From DASQYE01 sp036389675 (lineage in GTDB: Bacteria > Acidobacteriota > Blastocatellia > Pyrinomonadales > Pyrinomonadaceae), in assembly GCA_036389675.1 (NCBI GenBank), contig DASVWI010000021.1, positions 493,544 to 557,543 on the forward strand: 64,000 nucleotides of DNA, written 5' to 3'. The translations under genes and the position numbers were made by a program. A model generated the notes under the pieces. That model was not told where the DNA came from. It ran no database searches and saw nothing but the letters and a program-made list of their open reading frames with translations. This document shows, piece by piece, positions 1 through 8,319 of the stretch (position 1 is its first letter; the number at the start of each line of letters is the position of its first letter).

Positions 1-1
1 T

Positions 2-1291
2 CTGGGCGGATACGACGTAACGGAGCGCGCCGAGACCGAGCTTGACACGTCTGAGCTGGCCGACGCCATAGGGCTGGATCACGGCGCTGTCAGGCGCTCT
101 CTCTCTTCGCTTGCGACCTCCGGCGTCATCTCCTACACCCCTGCTCGACGAACGCGCGGCGTAATGATGCTCGATGAGCACGCGGTCACGAATTTGCGTA
201 TACGCCCCAACGAGATTGCGCGCCGCGCCGCGCTCGAACAGCGCAAGCTGCGCGAGATTATCAGCTTCTGCTATGCGGAGCGTTGTTACCGCGCTTTCAT
301 TCTGGACTACTTCGGCGACCGGCATCACGCCCCCAACTGCGGCACGTGCGGCAACTGTAACGCTGAGACGAAGGGGGCACGCGCCGCCAGCCCCGGCCCT
401 GTCCCGGTCGCAGCGGCGACAGAGCTGGACGCCTTCATCATGGGACAAGCGCCCGTCGCGCTCGACCTCGAAGATGAGCTGGTCAGACAGACGCGCATGC
501 GAGAGGCGCGCGAGCGTGCCGAGTCCTTTGATGAGAGCGCGGAAGCAGGTGGCGGCACGGTCGGCGTTATACAGGCGCGCGCTCTGACCGACGAAGAGCG
601 GCTTCTCGTGCGTAAGATTCTGGCCTGCGCCGCGCGCATGCAGGGCCGTTTCGGCAAGGGATTGCTGGCCGCGACGCTTCGCGGCTCGCGCGCCAAAAAC
701 GTCACACAGTTTGGTCTCGACCAGCTTTCAACCTACGGCATTCTTGACGATATGACGCAGGATGAATTGATGCTTTACATCGATGCGCTGGTCGCCGCCG
801 GGTGTCTGAGCGTAGCGGGCGGCACGTATCCGACCGTGTCGCTGTCCGCGCTCGGCAATGATGTCATGCGAGAGCGCGCCAGCGTCCAACTTGCTTTGCC
901 GCAGACCGCTTTAAGCTCGATTGCGGCGACCGCCGTTGCGGGTGAGCCCAACTCATCGGCACGCAAACAGGGCAACACGGTCGAGGAGACCTACGCCCTC
1001 TACCGCGAAGGATTATCCATCGAGGAGATTAGCGAGCAGCGCGGGCTGACCGAGATAACTATCGAGAAGCATCTCGCGGATTGCATCGCTCGCGGACTGG
1101 ATTTCGATCTCTCACGGCACGTCCCTGAGCGTGAGCGCGCTCTCATAGGGATAGCCATCGACCAGCTTGGCACACAGCTATTGAAGCCGCTGCGCGACGC
1201 GCTCCCCTCACACATCAACTATCGCATGATTCGCTTCGTCGTCGCAGACGTGCAGCGCGCCGAGCAGCAGGGCGTAGAGGAGAGCGCCTAG
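2..1291 (+). CDS. recQ: ATP-dependent DNA helicase RecQ, C-terminal part (cut by window edge)
   Basis: The frame is open from base 2, so the helicase motor domains lie outside the window. What remains begins with a winged-helix-like stretch. Around positions 240-365 comes the RecQ zinc-binding block (KLREIISFCYAERC followed by C-x2-C-x2-C in NCGTCGNCN). A regulatory RQC-like region follows. Near the C-terminus, around positions 985-1110, is a helix-turn-helix of the HTH_40 type (LYREGLSIEEISEQRGL). RecQ proteins unwind DNA in recombination and fork repair. The last residues are EQQGVEESA. The family call rests on the Cys cluster and its flanking sequence. The exact subfamily cannot be judged without the N-terminus. 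Confidence 0.85.
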   Translation: MGGYDVTERAETELDTSELADAIGLDHGAVRRSLSSLATSGVISYTPARRTRGVMMLDEHAVTNLRIRPNEIARRAALEQRKLREIISFCYAERCYRAFILDYFGDRHHAPNCGTCGNCNAETKGARAASPGPVPVAAATELDAFIMGQAPVALDLEDELVRQTRMREARERAESFDESAEAGGGTVGVIQARALTDEERLLVRKILACAARMQGRFGKGLLAATLRGSRAKNVTQFGLDQLSTYGILDDMTQDELMLYIDALVAAGCLSVAGGTYPTVSLSALGNDVMRERASVQLALPQTALSSIAATAVAGEPNSSARKQGNTVEETYALYREGLSIEEISEQRGLTEITIEKHLADCIARGLDFDLSRHVPERERALIGIAIDQLGTQLLKPLRDALPSHINYRMIRFVVADVQRAEQQGVEESA

Positions 1292-1388
1292 CCCTGCCAT
1301 TAGAGCGGCGCGAGACCTTCCGGCGCTTGACCAATGCATCACGCGCGCCTCATCATCGCCCTTCAATCAACAAAGGAGATCAATTCGC

Positions 1389-1622
1389 ATGAGCCGTAAT
1401 ACGAACACTGACCCGCCGCAACCGGGCGAGCCGCTGCCGCAGCCGGGTGAGCCGCCCGTCGCGCCGCACGACCCCATCGAGCCAGACCCTTCAAGGCCCG
1501 AGCCTTTGCCGCTTCCTCCCGACACAAACCCTTCACCCGCCGCGCCCGTCCGCGAGCCCGACACTCCGCAACCCGTCGGCGACCCCATGCCGCCGGAGCC
1601 GACCCGTCTGGCCTGGTTTTGA
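1389..1622 (+). CDS. Small proline-rich protein, function unknown
   Basis: This 77-residue open frame is preceded by a strong ribosome binding site (AAAGGAGAT at 1372-1380, eight bases before the ATG). The protein is about one third proline, with PQPGEP-type repeats and many Glu/Asp residues. It has no signal peptide, membrane segment or recognisable domain, so it is probably disordered. It lies 97 bp after recQ on the same strand and may be co-transcribed with it. The ribosome binding site is the main evidence that it is real. Base composition alone could give such a frame in this GC-rich genome. Confidence 0.5.
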   Translation: MSRNTNTDPPQPGEPLPQPGEPPVAPHDPIEPDPSRPEPLPLPPDTNPSPAAPVREPDTPQPVGDPMPPEPTRLAWF

Positions 1623-1720
1623 ATCGGCTTTGATCTTCACCTCTTCGCTCCGAGAAGAGTAGAATAGAGCCGGCGCGGCGCTCCTCTTTCCGACCAAGCG
1701 AGCGCGTGCGCGTGTGTAGA

Positions 1721-2833
1721 ATGAGCGAGACATTAGGGTATACAGGCCAGAACATCACGCAGGGGATCAGACAGCAGGGTTCACCCGATTATCTGGTTGA
1801 GATCGCGCGCCGTCTTGAGGCGAAGCCATTCAAGCCGCACCCCCTCTTCCCCAACGGGCACGCGCAGACGCTTGGCGCGTATGCGTGGCCGCGTCGTGCG
1901 CTGCTTTTGTCCGGGCTCGGTGATGAAGACCGTATGTTCGAGGTCGAGCCGGACGTGCGCCTGCTGGCCCACTGTCGCTGGCAAGCCGCCGAGCCGAAGG
2001 AGCAGCACCCGACCGTCGTGCTCATACACGGGCTCGAAGGCTCCAGCGCCTCGCGCTACATACTGGGTTCCGCAGAAAAGGCTTACAGGCTCGGCTTCAA
2101 CGTCCTGCGTCTGAACCTGCGTAACTGCGGTGACACGGAGCATCTCACGCCGACGCTCTACAATAGCGGCATGAGCGGCGACATCCGCGCCGTCATACAC
2201 GAGTTGATCGAGCGCGACCGTTTGCAGCGTATCTTTCTCGTCGGCTTTTCCATGAGCGGCAATATAGTGCTCAAGCTGGCGGGCGAGGACGCGGACAGAA
2301 TCCCGCGAGAGGTGGCGGGTATTTGCGCCGTCTCGCCCTCGGTCGATTTAAGCTCCTGCGCCAAGGCCATCAACCTGCGGGCCAACTGGGTCTATAAGCA
2401 GAGCTTTCTACGCAGCCTGCGCCGCCGCATACGCAATAAGAAAAAGCTCTATCCCGATCTTTATGACACGAGCGATCTTCATTTGGTGCGGACGATTCGC
2501 GACTTCGACGAGCGCTACACAGCCGTCGACGGCGGCTACGAGGGTGCTGACGATTACTACCGGCGGGCCAGCGCTCTACGGCTCATCCCCTCAATCCGCG
2601 TGCCCTCTCTGATCATCCACGCGCAGGATGACCCCTTCATTCCTTTCCAGCCGCTACGGGATGCTTCCGTGACGAGCAATCCTTACGTTCTGCTCCTGGC
2701 TCCTTCGCGCGGCGGCCACGTCGGTTTCGTCGCGGCGGATACCGCGGGCGGCGAAGATCGCTTCTGGGCGGAGAATCGCGCCGTCGAGTTTTGCCGCCTT
2801 ACAAGCGAGCGCCTTGGGCCATTGATGCCATAA
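1721..2833 (+). CDS. Alpha/beta hydrolase of the YheT/EMB8 family
   Basis: The N-terminus carries the family hallmark PHPLFPNGHAQT. It is followed by the oxyanion-side motif HGLEGSS and the nucleophile elbow GFSMSGN (catalytic Ser). The acid is the Asp in HAQDDPFIP and the base is the His in GGHVGF near the end. Length (370 residues) suits the family, whose members are putative esterases of uncertain substrate. I chose the ATG at 1721. An in-frame GTG at 1706 would add five residues, and neither has a clear ribosome binding site. The gene has no close operon partner: the next plus-strand gene starts 152 bp downstream. Confidence 0.88.
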   Translation: MSETLGYTGQNITQGIRQQGSPDYLVEIARRLEAKPFKPHPLFPNGHAQTLGAYAWPRRALLLSGLGDEDRMFEVEPDVRLLAHCRWQAAEPKEQHPTVVLIHGLEGSSASRYILGSAEKAYRLGFNVLRLNLRNCGDTEHLTPTLYNSGMSGDIRAVIHELIERDRLQRIFLVGFSMSGNIVLKLAGEDADRIPREVAGICAVSPSVDLSSCAKAINLRANWVYKQSFLRSLRRRIRNKKKLYPDLYDTSDLHLVRTIRDFDERYTAVDGGYEGADDYYRRASALRLIPSIRVPSLIIHAQDDPFIPFQPLRDASVTSNPYVLLLAPSRGGHVGFVAADTAGGEDRFWAENRAVEFCRLTSERLGPLMP

Positions 2834-2985
2834 GGGTTGTGCCCGCGCCCCGAAACCTTTAAGCTATAAGCCAAGCCTTCAGCTAGTGACAGCCCTTAGG
2901 CGAGAGTGTCGGGAATTTGAAATTCTGACACCTCCGCGCCGGGCTCTTTTAAGTCGCCCGAAGCTGATGGCCGCAGCACTGATAA

Positions 2986-4353
2986 ATGATGCTTACTATC
3001 GCCGGTCTCTTAGCCGTTATCGTTCTTGTCCTAGCCAATGGGTTCTTCGTCGCTTCGGAGTTCGCCCTTGTGGGCGTGCGGCGCTCGCGCATAGCGACGC
3101 TGGCACAGGGCGGCGACCGCACAGCCGCCCGGCTCTTAGGGCTGGTTGACAACCTCAACGCCTACATCTCCGCCACGCAGCTTGGCATCACTCTGGCCTC
3201 GCTCGGACTGGGCTGGCTGGGCGAGCCCGCCATCGCGCACCTGCTCGAAAAAGTGCCCTACATAGACAGGCTTCCGCCCGCCCTGATGGAGACCATCGCT
3301 TTCGGCGTGGCCTTCACCATCATCACTTTTCTGCACATCGTTATCGGCGAGCTTGCGCCCAAGACGCTCGCGCTTGAGCGTGCGGAAAAGGTGGCGATGG
3401 CGATAGCATGGCCGATGGCTATGTTCTACAAGACGTTTCAGTGGCCGATACGTCTTCTGGACTGGGCGGGCACGCGCACCGTTCGCCTCTTCGGTCTGCA
3501 TCCTTCATCCGATCACACGTCGATCTATACGTCCGAAGAGCTGCGGCAGCTTGTGGACATCTCGACGCAGAGCGGGCATCTGGAAGCGGACGAGCAGACG
3601 ATGATTAATCGCGTCTTTGATTTCGCGGACGCCGAAGTCCGCGAGGCGATGATTCCGCGCACGAACGTCTTCGCGCTCCCCTCTTCCGCCACGTTTGAGG
3701 AGGCCGAAAAAGCCTTCTGCGATACGGGCTATTCGCGCCTCCCCGTCTATCAGGATCGTCTGGACGATATCGTCGGCGTGCTCTTTATGAAAGACCTCGT
3801 GAAGTGTCGGCGCGACGGGCCTGCGGGGTTCGAGCTTGAGAAGATGCTGCACCCGCCGATGTTTTTGCCCGCGACGGCGCGCCTCGGACAGGTTCTTGGG
3901 CAGATGCAGGCGGCGCGCACGCACCTCGCATTCGTCATTGACGAGCACGGCGGCATAGAGGGCTTGGTCACACTCGAAGATTTGCTCGAAGAGATTGTCG
4001 GCGAGATTAACGACGAGTACGACGAAGAGGTGCGCGCTCAGATCGTTGAAGACAACGGCACGTACCTTTTGGACGGGATGCTCGCCGTGCGCGATGCGAA
4101 CCGTCGTTTCAACCTGCGGCTGCCGGAAGAGGCTGGCTATACGACTCTCGCGGGCTTCCTGCTTGCGAAAGCCGGTCGCCTGCTCCGGCAGGGCGAATCT
4201 GTCGAGCACGACGGCGCACACTTTGCGGTCGAGCGCATTGACCGCCGCCGCATACGCCGCATACGCCTCACACTCTCCACGGACGGCGCGCAAAGCTCGG
4301 TCGCGCTCTTGCTCCCGCTGGCTTGCGCGTCGCTCGCGACCGCTTTCTTATAG
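2986..4353 (+). CDS. CNNM/CBS domain membrane protein (HlyC/CorC, hemolysin-like family)
   Basis: This 455-residue protein has the family order. The N-terminal CNNM transmembrane domain has about four segments and contains GFFVASEFALV and ATQLGITLASLGLGW. A CBS pair follows (AMIPRTNVFALP through HGGIEGLVTLEDLLEEIVGEI), then a CorC_HlyC transporter-associated domain (YLLDGMLAVRDANRRF). Relatives are linked to magnesium or other divalent cation efflux, and the substrate here is not established. The start is ATG-ATG at 2986. The last 20 or so residues (ALLLPLACASLATAFL) are hydrophobic and unusual for the family. They could be an added membrane-associated tail or the result of a late frameshift. 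Confidence 0.9.
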   Translation: MMLTIAGLLAVIVLVLANGFFVASEFALVGVRRSRIATLAQGGDRTAARLLGLVDNLNAYISATQLGITLASLGLGWLGEPAIAHLLEKVPYIDRLPPALMETIAFGVAFTIITFLHIVIGELAPKTLALERAEKVAMAIAWPMAMFYKTFQWPIRLLDWAGTRTVRLFGLHPSSDHTSIYTSEELRQLVDISTQSGHLEADEQTMINRVFDFADAEVREAMIPRTNVFALPSSATFEEAEKAFCDTGYSRLPVYQDRLDDIVGVLFMKDLVKCRRDGPAGFELEKMLHPPMFLPATARLGQVLGQMQAARTHLAFVIDEHGGIEGLVTLEDLLEEIVGEINDEYDEEVRAQIVEDNGTYLLDGMLAVRDANRRFNLRLPEEAGYTTLAGFLLAKAGRLLRQGESVEHDGAHFAVERIDRRRIRRIRLTLSTDGAQSSVALLLPLACASLATAFL

Positions 4354-4416
4354 GGCTCTGCTTCTGGGATTATTTTACCGAGTCGGAGAGGCGCGGTTGC
4401 TTGCCGCCCCATCGGG

Positions 4417-4587
4417 TTAGAACATTGATCTCAGCAGATACCACGCGCCTATCCCGAGACCGACGATGAAGAGCAGTAGCAAAGCAAGGACGGCGAACAC
4501 CGCGAGCTTGAATTTCCTGTATCTCTTCTCGTCTTTGCCCGCGAGCGCGCCCTGTGGAAAGTAGGGCGGCGGCGTGAATGTTGCCAT
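4417..4587 (-). CDS. Single-pass membrane microprotein, 56 residues
   Basis: This short reading frame has an excellent ribosome binding site (AGGAGGAG, seven bases before the ATG on the minus strand). It encodes a Pro-rich start (MATFTPPPYFPQG), a charged stretch (KDEKRYRKFK) and one strong membrane segment of about 22 residues (LAVFAVLALLLLFIVGLGIG), ending LLRSMF. It lies 108 bp downstream of the zinc-finger gene at 4696-5169 and the sigma-factor gene. A TATAAT sequence at 4645-4650 on the minus strand could give it its own transcript. No family is recognised. It may work with the neighbouring anti-sigma-like protein, which lacks a membrane anchor, but that is inference. Confidence 0.68.
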   Translation of the reverse strand: MATFTPPPYFPQGALAGKDEKRYRKFKLAVFAVLALLLLFIVGLGIGAWYLLRSMF

Positions 4588-4695
4588 TTAAAGTCTCCTC
4601 CTGATCGGCCTTTATGGCGACGACCCCTCTCGCTATTGCAACTTATTATACAGGGGATGGGAACGATTGCGGAGGGAGGAAGCGAAGACGGTCGA

Positions 4696-5169
4696 TTACA
4701 CAGAGCCGTCCTGATCGCTCTCTTTCGCTGGCTTGTCCTGTTCCTCGGAAGGCTGCTCGCCCGCCTCGTCCCGGCGCTGAAAGTCTTCGGCGGGAGCGTG
4801 ATAGGCGAAGACTGTATCTTCATCGGATGAAGGCAGCACGCGCGAGGCCAAATCTTCCAGAAGGCGGCGGATGCGGCCCGGCTCTTCCTGCGCGGGCGCG
4901 TGTGTGGGCGTTTGAGCGATGCCGATCTCCGAATCCAGTCGCACGAGCTGAGAGGTAGCGTGCCGGCAGTAGTTGCAGGCGACCAGATGCTTGATGATCG
5001 GAGCTGATTCTCTTTCGTTGAGGCGTCCTTCGACGAAGGCGTTGAGCGCATCTTCGTCCAGGTGCGCCTCCATGAGCATGGGCGGAGCAGCAAGCGCGCG
5101 GCCTTGTAAATGCTGATGGATCATACGGCGCATGGCCTCTATTTCTCTGTTGCTCTTCGGTCGCGGCAC
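4696..5169 (-). CDS. Putative anti-sigma factor with zinc-binding HxxxCxxC motif, no membrane segment
   Basis: This 157-residue protein carries a zf-HC2/ZAS-type motif at residues 61-68 (His61, Cys65, Cys68 in HLVACNYC), preceded by the typical acidic helix (LDEDALNAFVEGRL). In ZAS proteins this motif packs on the partner sigma factor. The rest is acidic and low in complexity, and there is no transmembrane segment, so the protein is probably cytosolic. It starts 23 bp after the stop of the sigma-factor gene at 5193-6251, the usual arrangement of a sigma/anti-sigma pair. The partner call is inferred from the motif and position. Confidence 0.75.
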   Translation of the reverse strand: MPRPKSNREIEAMRRMIHQHLQGRALAAPPMLMEAHLDEDALNAFVEGRLNERESAPIIKHLVACNYCRHATSQLVRLDSEIGIAQTPTHAPAQEEPGRIRRLLEDLASRVLPSSDEDTVFAYHAPAEDFQRRDEAGEQPSEEQDKPAKESDQDGSV

Positions 5170-5192
5170 TCTCGCTCCTCGACACCTCCACG

Positions 5193-6251
5193 TTAGATGG
5201 ACGGCTCTTCAGTCTGGCCTTTGCTCAAGCTCTCGTTTTGTTCGGTCGTTAAGTGGCGGCGCACATCTTCGGGCGCGAGGTCTTCCGTCGCCAGTCCGAT
5301 GCAAACCTCTATCTCTGCGGGGCTGAGTCCCCCCTTGCTCTCCAACTCAGTGCGAAAGTGGTCTAAGACTTTGCCGTACACCTTTTCCAGCCAGCGCATC
5401 ACTGTCGACTCGTGTACGCGCGCGTCCGGCACGTTCGCCCTACGCTTGGACTGGCGCTGAAACCAGCGGCGCAAAGGTGAGGCCGGCTCTTCCACAAGGC
5501 GCGCGATCTCGCGCAGCTTCAGGCCCTCGACGTGATAGTAAAGCAGCAGCAGCTTCTCGTGGTCGTCCAGTGAGGCCATCGCCGAATCGAGCGCCGAAAG
5601 GGTCGCCGCCTGATAACGCTCGCGGGCGATCCTGTCAACCATCGCCCCCTCGCCCCCACGCGCCTCCGCGCGCCAGCCCGGACGATCCTGCGTCTCGCCG
5701 CCGCTCTCAGACCAATCGTCAACGGAAATCTCGTCGCGGCGCGCGCGGTGCAGGTCAATGACGGCGTGCCAGACGACCGTACGCAGCCAGCCCCGCAGTG
5801 TGCCGCGCCCGGTGTAGGTCGCAAACTTCGACTGGCGCACGCCCTCTACGACGCGCGTGCCGAAAAGCTCTACGTAAACCGAGTCGATAACTTCCTCGGC
5901 GTCCACCTCCGCGCTCGCAAGGTGTCGCGCGATGCGCTCGATGAACGGGCGGTAGCTTTGATCGAACTCCCACCAGGCGTGCTCGTTGCCCTGCGCGCAG
6001 GCCAGAGCCAGATAGAGGTCTTGCGCCTGAAGCTCGCCGAGGAATTGACGGACTTGATCTGAGCTGGGGGACTGCCCGTTGACGTGGTCAAACAGGTACT
6101 TGGCGACAGCGCCGGCCAGAGCCGCGGCGAAAGCTTCCGCCGAGACGCCATAATTGGGCGCAGCCTCGCGGCAACGCGCGTAGAGCGCATTGACATCCGG
6201 GGCACAGTCGCCGAGGGCGACCTCCAGTTTTGCGAGCGGCACAGTCGTCAC
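5193..6251 (-). CDS. Sigma-70 family (ECF-like) RNA polymerase sigma factor
   Basis: This protein has 352 residues, longer than a typical ECF factor (about 190). Residues 1-95 are an extra N-terminal region. Region 2 lies at about 96-180 (FDQSYRPFIERIARH, then FATYTGRGTLRGWLRTVVW). An acidic Gly-rich linker follows, and then region 4 at about 218-300 (LLLYYHVEGLKLREIARL). The turn of the region 4 helix-turn-helix appears interrupted by about 25 basic residues (254-279) before VHESTVMRWLEKV. Two overlapping TATAAT sequences on the minus strand (6265-6270 and 6272-6277) lie 14-26 bp before the ATG. If used, the leader would be very short. The gene heads the unit with the zinc-finger gene. Confidence 0.85.
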   Translation of the reverse strand: MTTVPLAKLEVALGDCAPDVNALYARCREAAPNYGVSAEAFAAALAGAVAKYLFDHVNGQSPSSDQVRQFLGELQAQDLYLALACAQGNEHAWWEFDQSYRPFIERIARHLASAEVDAEEVIDSVYVELFGTRVVEGVRQSKFATYTGRGTLRGWLRTVVWHAVIDLHRARRDEISVDDWSESGGETQDRPGWRAEARGGEGAMVDRIARERYQAATLSALDSAMASLDDHEKLLLLYYHVEGLKLREIARLVEEPASPLRRWFQRQSKRRANVPDARVHESTVMRWLEKVYGKVLDHFRTELESKGGLSPAEIEVCIGLATEDLAPEDVRRHLTTEQNESLSKGQTEEPSI

Positions 6252-6771
6252 TTTAGCGTGCGCGATTATAGATTATAGTGCGCGATTTCGCATAACCACT
6301 TTCGATTGACAAAGATCGTCTCCTGCCGGTGTGGAAGAAGCTGCTCATGGCTAAACCATCTTCAAGAACAAGAATTTAAAGACTTGCCGGGCCGAGGCGC
6401 ACACGAAACGCTCCACAAAAGCGAGCCAAAAAAGTCACTAAGGGTGTGCTCGATTGAGCAAGGTCAAGAAGGAATGCGCCAGTCCCCGCTCATGCCGGGT
6501 GGACGGCACGCCGTAAAAAGTTTTGCACAAGACGGGCGATTATTTTAGTCCCGGCCCGGCGGCAGCGATGAAAAGCTTCTGCGAGAGAATGGCCTGTAGG
6601 GTATAGGTAAGGCTTGCCGATAGCTCCGATTAACACCCGTGTCCTGCCGTAAGCCGGGGAATCAAATGATTGACACCTTGGAATGAGCCTCACTATAATT
6701 CGCCTGCCGCAAGCACCGGCGGATAAGCCTCCCACTTTCGTCCACTTTCAACTCAGATTAAGAGGAGCGAA
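6252..6771. other. 520-bp divergent intergenic region
   Basis: This gap lies between the divergent sigma-factor gene and the secreted-protein gene at 6772. It holds possible minus-strand -10 boxes at 6265-6277 and a good plus-strand promoter at 6670-6699. The frames that can be opened in it (for example 6306-6548 on plus) have no ribosome binding site and no recognisable features. I see no RNA gene or repeat family in the remainder. Confidence 0.5.
6670..6699 (+). promoter_or_regulatory. Sigma-70-type promoter for the 6772 gene
   Basis: TTGACA at 6670-6675 and TATAAT at 6694-6699 both match consensus perfectly and are 18 bp apart. Transcription would begin near 6706, giving a leader of about 66 bases before the ATG at 6772. 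Confidence 0.75.
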
Positions 6772-7314
6772 ATGACCAAGCAAACTTCACCACATTCACG
6801 GCGGCTATCTTTGGCGATCTTTTGTTCCATCTGTTGTGTGGCCGCTGTTCTGGGTCAGGCCGGGCCTAAGAACATGGAAACAAAGCTGCCCCCCGGCAAG
6901 TGGACGCTGAACACTTACCCGGACTTGGCCGCTTACTCCAAACCCATACCTGTGGTCGTCTCAAGCGTTACCTCCGACTCACCCAGAGGCGGTGCGGTAA
7001 CGCGTGTCGGGTTGCTCAACCGCTCTACCAAAACGGTTACAGCGATCAAGCTCTCATGGTCTTTATCAACAGAAGACGCGCCGGAGCGCATACTGTTGCA
7101 GGACGAGACAACACTTATCACTCTGCCGGAGGCTCTTCAGGGTCGTGGCAAACGCAAGCTGGACTTCACGACAATCCCGCTGGTCACGTTCGCCAAAATC
7201 CACAAGCCGTTTCTCAAAGCGGATGTGCTCAACGGAAAGTTTCGCATTGATGTCGTAGTGAGCGAGGCGGTATACGAAGACGGGTCTGTATGGAAGAGGA
7301 GCGAAATGCCGTAG
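6772..7314 (+). CDS. Secreted protein of unknown function
   Basis: This 180-residue protein starts with a signal peptide: basic residues, then LAIFCSICCVAAVLGQA with a likely cut after the Ala-rich or Gln-Ala site. The start is fixed by the ribosome binding site AAGAGGAG just before the ATG at 6772 and by the promoter at 6670. The mature part looks beta-rich (VVVSSVTSDSPRGGAVTRVGLLN), with no family recognised. The frame ends at TAG (7312-7314), but the same frame continues for 65 codons with a cysteine-rich sequence; see the entry at 7315-7509. A hairpin at 7543-7567 probably terminates the transcript. Confidence 0.75.
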   Translation: MTKQTSPHSRRLSLAIFCSICCVAAVLGQAGPKNMETKLPPGKWTLNTYPDLAAYSKPIPVVVSSVTSDSPRGGAVTRVGLLNRSTKTVTAIKLSWSLSTEDAPERILLQDETTLITLPEALQGRGKRKLDFTTIPLVTFAKIHKPFLKADVLNGKFRIDVVVSEAVYEDGSVWKRSEMP

Positions 7315-7509
7315 CTATCACACCTGATGAGCATGGCTGTCTCCCTGATGGATGACGGCTACTGCCCCAAGCAGAGATGCGAGCTGGAAACCGTAGAGGG
7401 AGTCACGGGCTTCACCTGTAAAAACACGTTGTCGAAAATCGGCTGCAAAAACTCGGTCAACTCGTGCGAGATGAATCTCTGCGGCGGAGACGAGAGCCCG
7501 TCGCCATAG
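7315..7509 (+). other. In-frame cysteine-rich continuation after a stop codon (possible interrupted C-terminus)
   Basis: Directly after the TAG of the preceding gene, the same frame stays open to 7509. It encodes a segment with seven cysteines in CPKQRC, FTCKN, IGCKN and SCEMNLC. An ATG at 7327 or 7333 could start a separate 58-60 residue peptide, but no ribosome binding site is visible. The two parts may once have been one secreted protein with a disulfide-rich tail, interrupted by a nonsense mutation or sequencing error. Readthrough of TAG-CTA is also possible. All three readings are inference. Confidence 0.4.
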
Positions 7510-7542
7510 AGATTTCCGCCACCAATCCCTGGCTTCCGCAGA

Positions 7543-7567
7543 AGACCCGGCAATCATTGCCGGGTCT
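7543..7567. terminator. Hairpin between convergent genes
   Basis: A perfect 11-bp stem (AGACCCGGCAA with its complement) closes a 3-base loop between the plus-strand secreted-protein gene and the minus-strand gene ending at 7585. There is no T-run on either side, so it may be a transcript-end structure rather than a full intrinsic terminator. Confidence 0.6.
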
Positions 7568-7584
7568 CGGCATATTCTGCGTCT

Positions 7585-8319
7585 CTATTTCTCAATCTTC
7601 TTTAAGATGCGCTGGGCATGATTGCGCGCGATGAGCGGCAGGCGCTCGTCCGTATAAACTTCGCGCAGCAGCGGCAGGAGTTGTTGCGGGTCGGAGAGGC
7701 CGTTTCTTTTGAGCAGGGCTTCAAGCTGATCCATCAGCTTCGGCGCGTTGAGCGGTTGGTTCTCGCGCGCCAGATTGATGTCGAAGATAAAGATCGCCTG
7801 ATCAGCCGCACGCTTGTACTCGGTCGTGAGCGCAAGCGCGCTCGGGTCATGCGTCCAGTTGAACTCAGCCGTGCGCGTGCGCTCGCCGCGCTTCATACGC
7901 AGGAGCATAGTGCCCATGTGCGGAAACTGTTTGTCGGACTGGTAATCAGCCGTGGAGTCCAGAAAGTTGAGCGCCTCCCAAAGAGCCTTGATGCGCGCGC
8001 TCGCCGCCTCGGACAAAACCAGCGGCTCGACAATAGGCTCTTCAAGCCCTTTGCGCTCGAAGGAGACCGTGCCGCGCCCCGTCGCGTCATGCTCGACGAC
8101 GATATGGTTGACGTAGAAGTCCGGCTGCTTGAACTCGTAAGCGTAGCGAGCGTCGTCAGTCGATTCATTGACTTTGACGGGCGCGGCATCGGGCGCTGCC
8201 GTAGGCTCGCGCGTGTTCTGCTTCGTCGCCGGAGAGGTTTGCGCCGCAGCGCAAATCGCCGCGCCCAAGGTCAGGAGCGCGGCAATCAACAGACGCGTAA
8301 ACTTCTCTCTTCTTCTCAC
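7585..8319 (-). CDS. Secreted protein of unknown function, coupled to smc
   Basis: This 244-residue protein has an N-terminal signal peptide (MRRREKFTRLLIAALLTLGAA, then Ala-Ala-Gln near residue 27). A mature domain follows with FVNH/YVNHIVVEHDATG and a helical C-terminus (LLPLLREVYTDERLPLIARNHAQRILKKIEK). No catalytic motif or known family is evident. Its start overlaps the smc stop by four bases (8316-8319), so translation is probably coupled to smc. A functional link to chromosome segregation is not implied, because the protein appears to be exported. Confidence 0.72.
   Translation of the reverse strand: MRRREKFTRLLIAALLTLGAAICAAAQTSPATKQNTREPTAAPDAAPVKVNESTDDARYAYEFKQPDFYVNHIVVEHDATGRGTVSFERKGLEEPIVEPLVLSEAASARIKALWEALNFLDSTADYQSDKQFPHMGTMLLRMKRGERTRTAEFNWTHDPSALALTTEYKRAADQAIFIFDINLARENQPLNAPKLMDQLEALLKRNGLSDPQQLLPLLREVYTDERLPLIARNHAQRILKKIEK

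Noticed and set aside
6306..6548. 80-codon plus-strand frame in the 520-bp gap
   Set aside because: No ribosome binding site, and it ends upstream of the clear promoter at 6670. The composition does not look coding.
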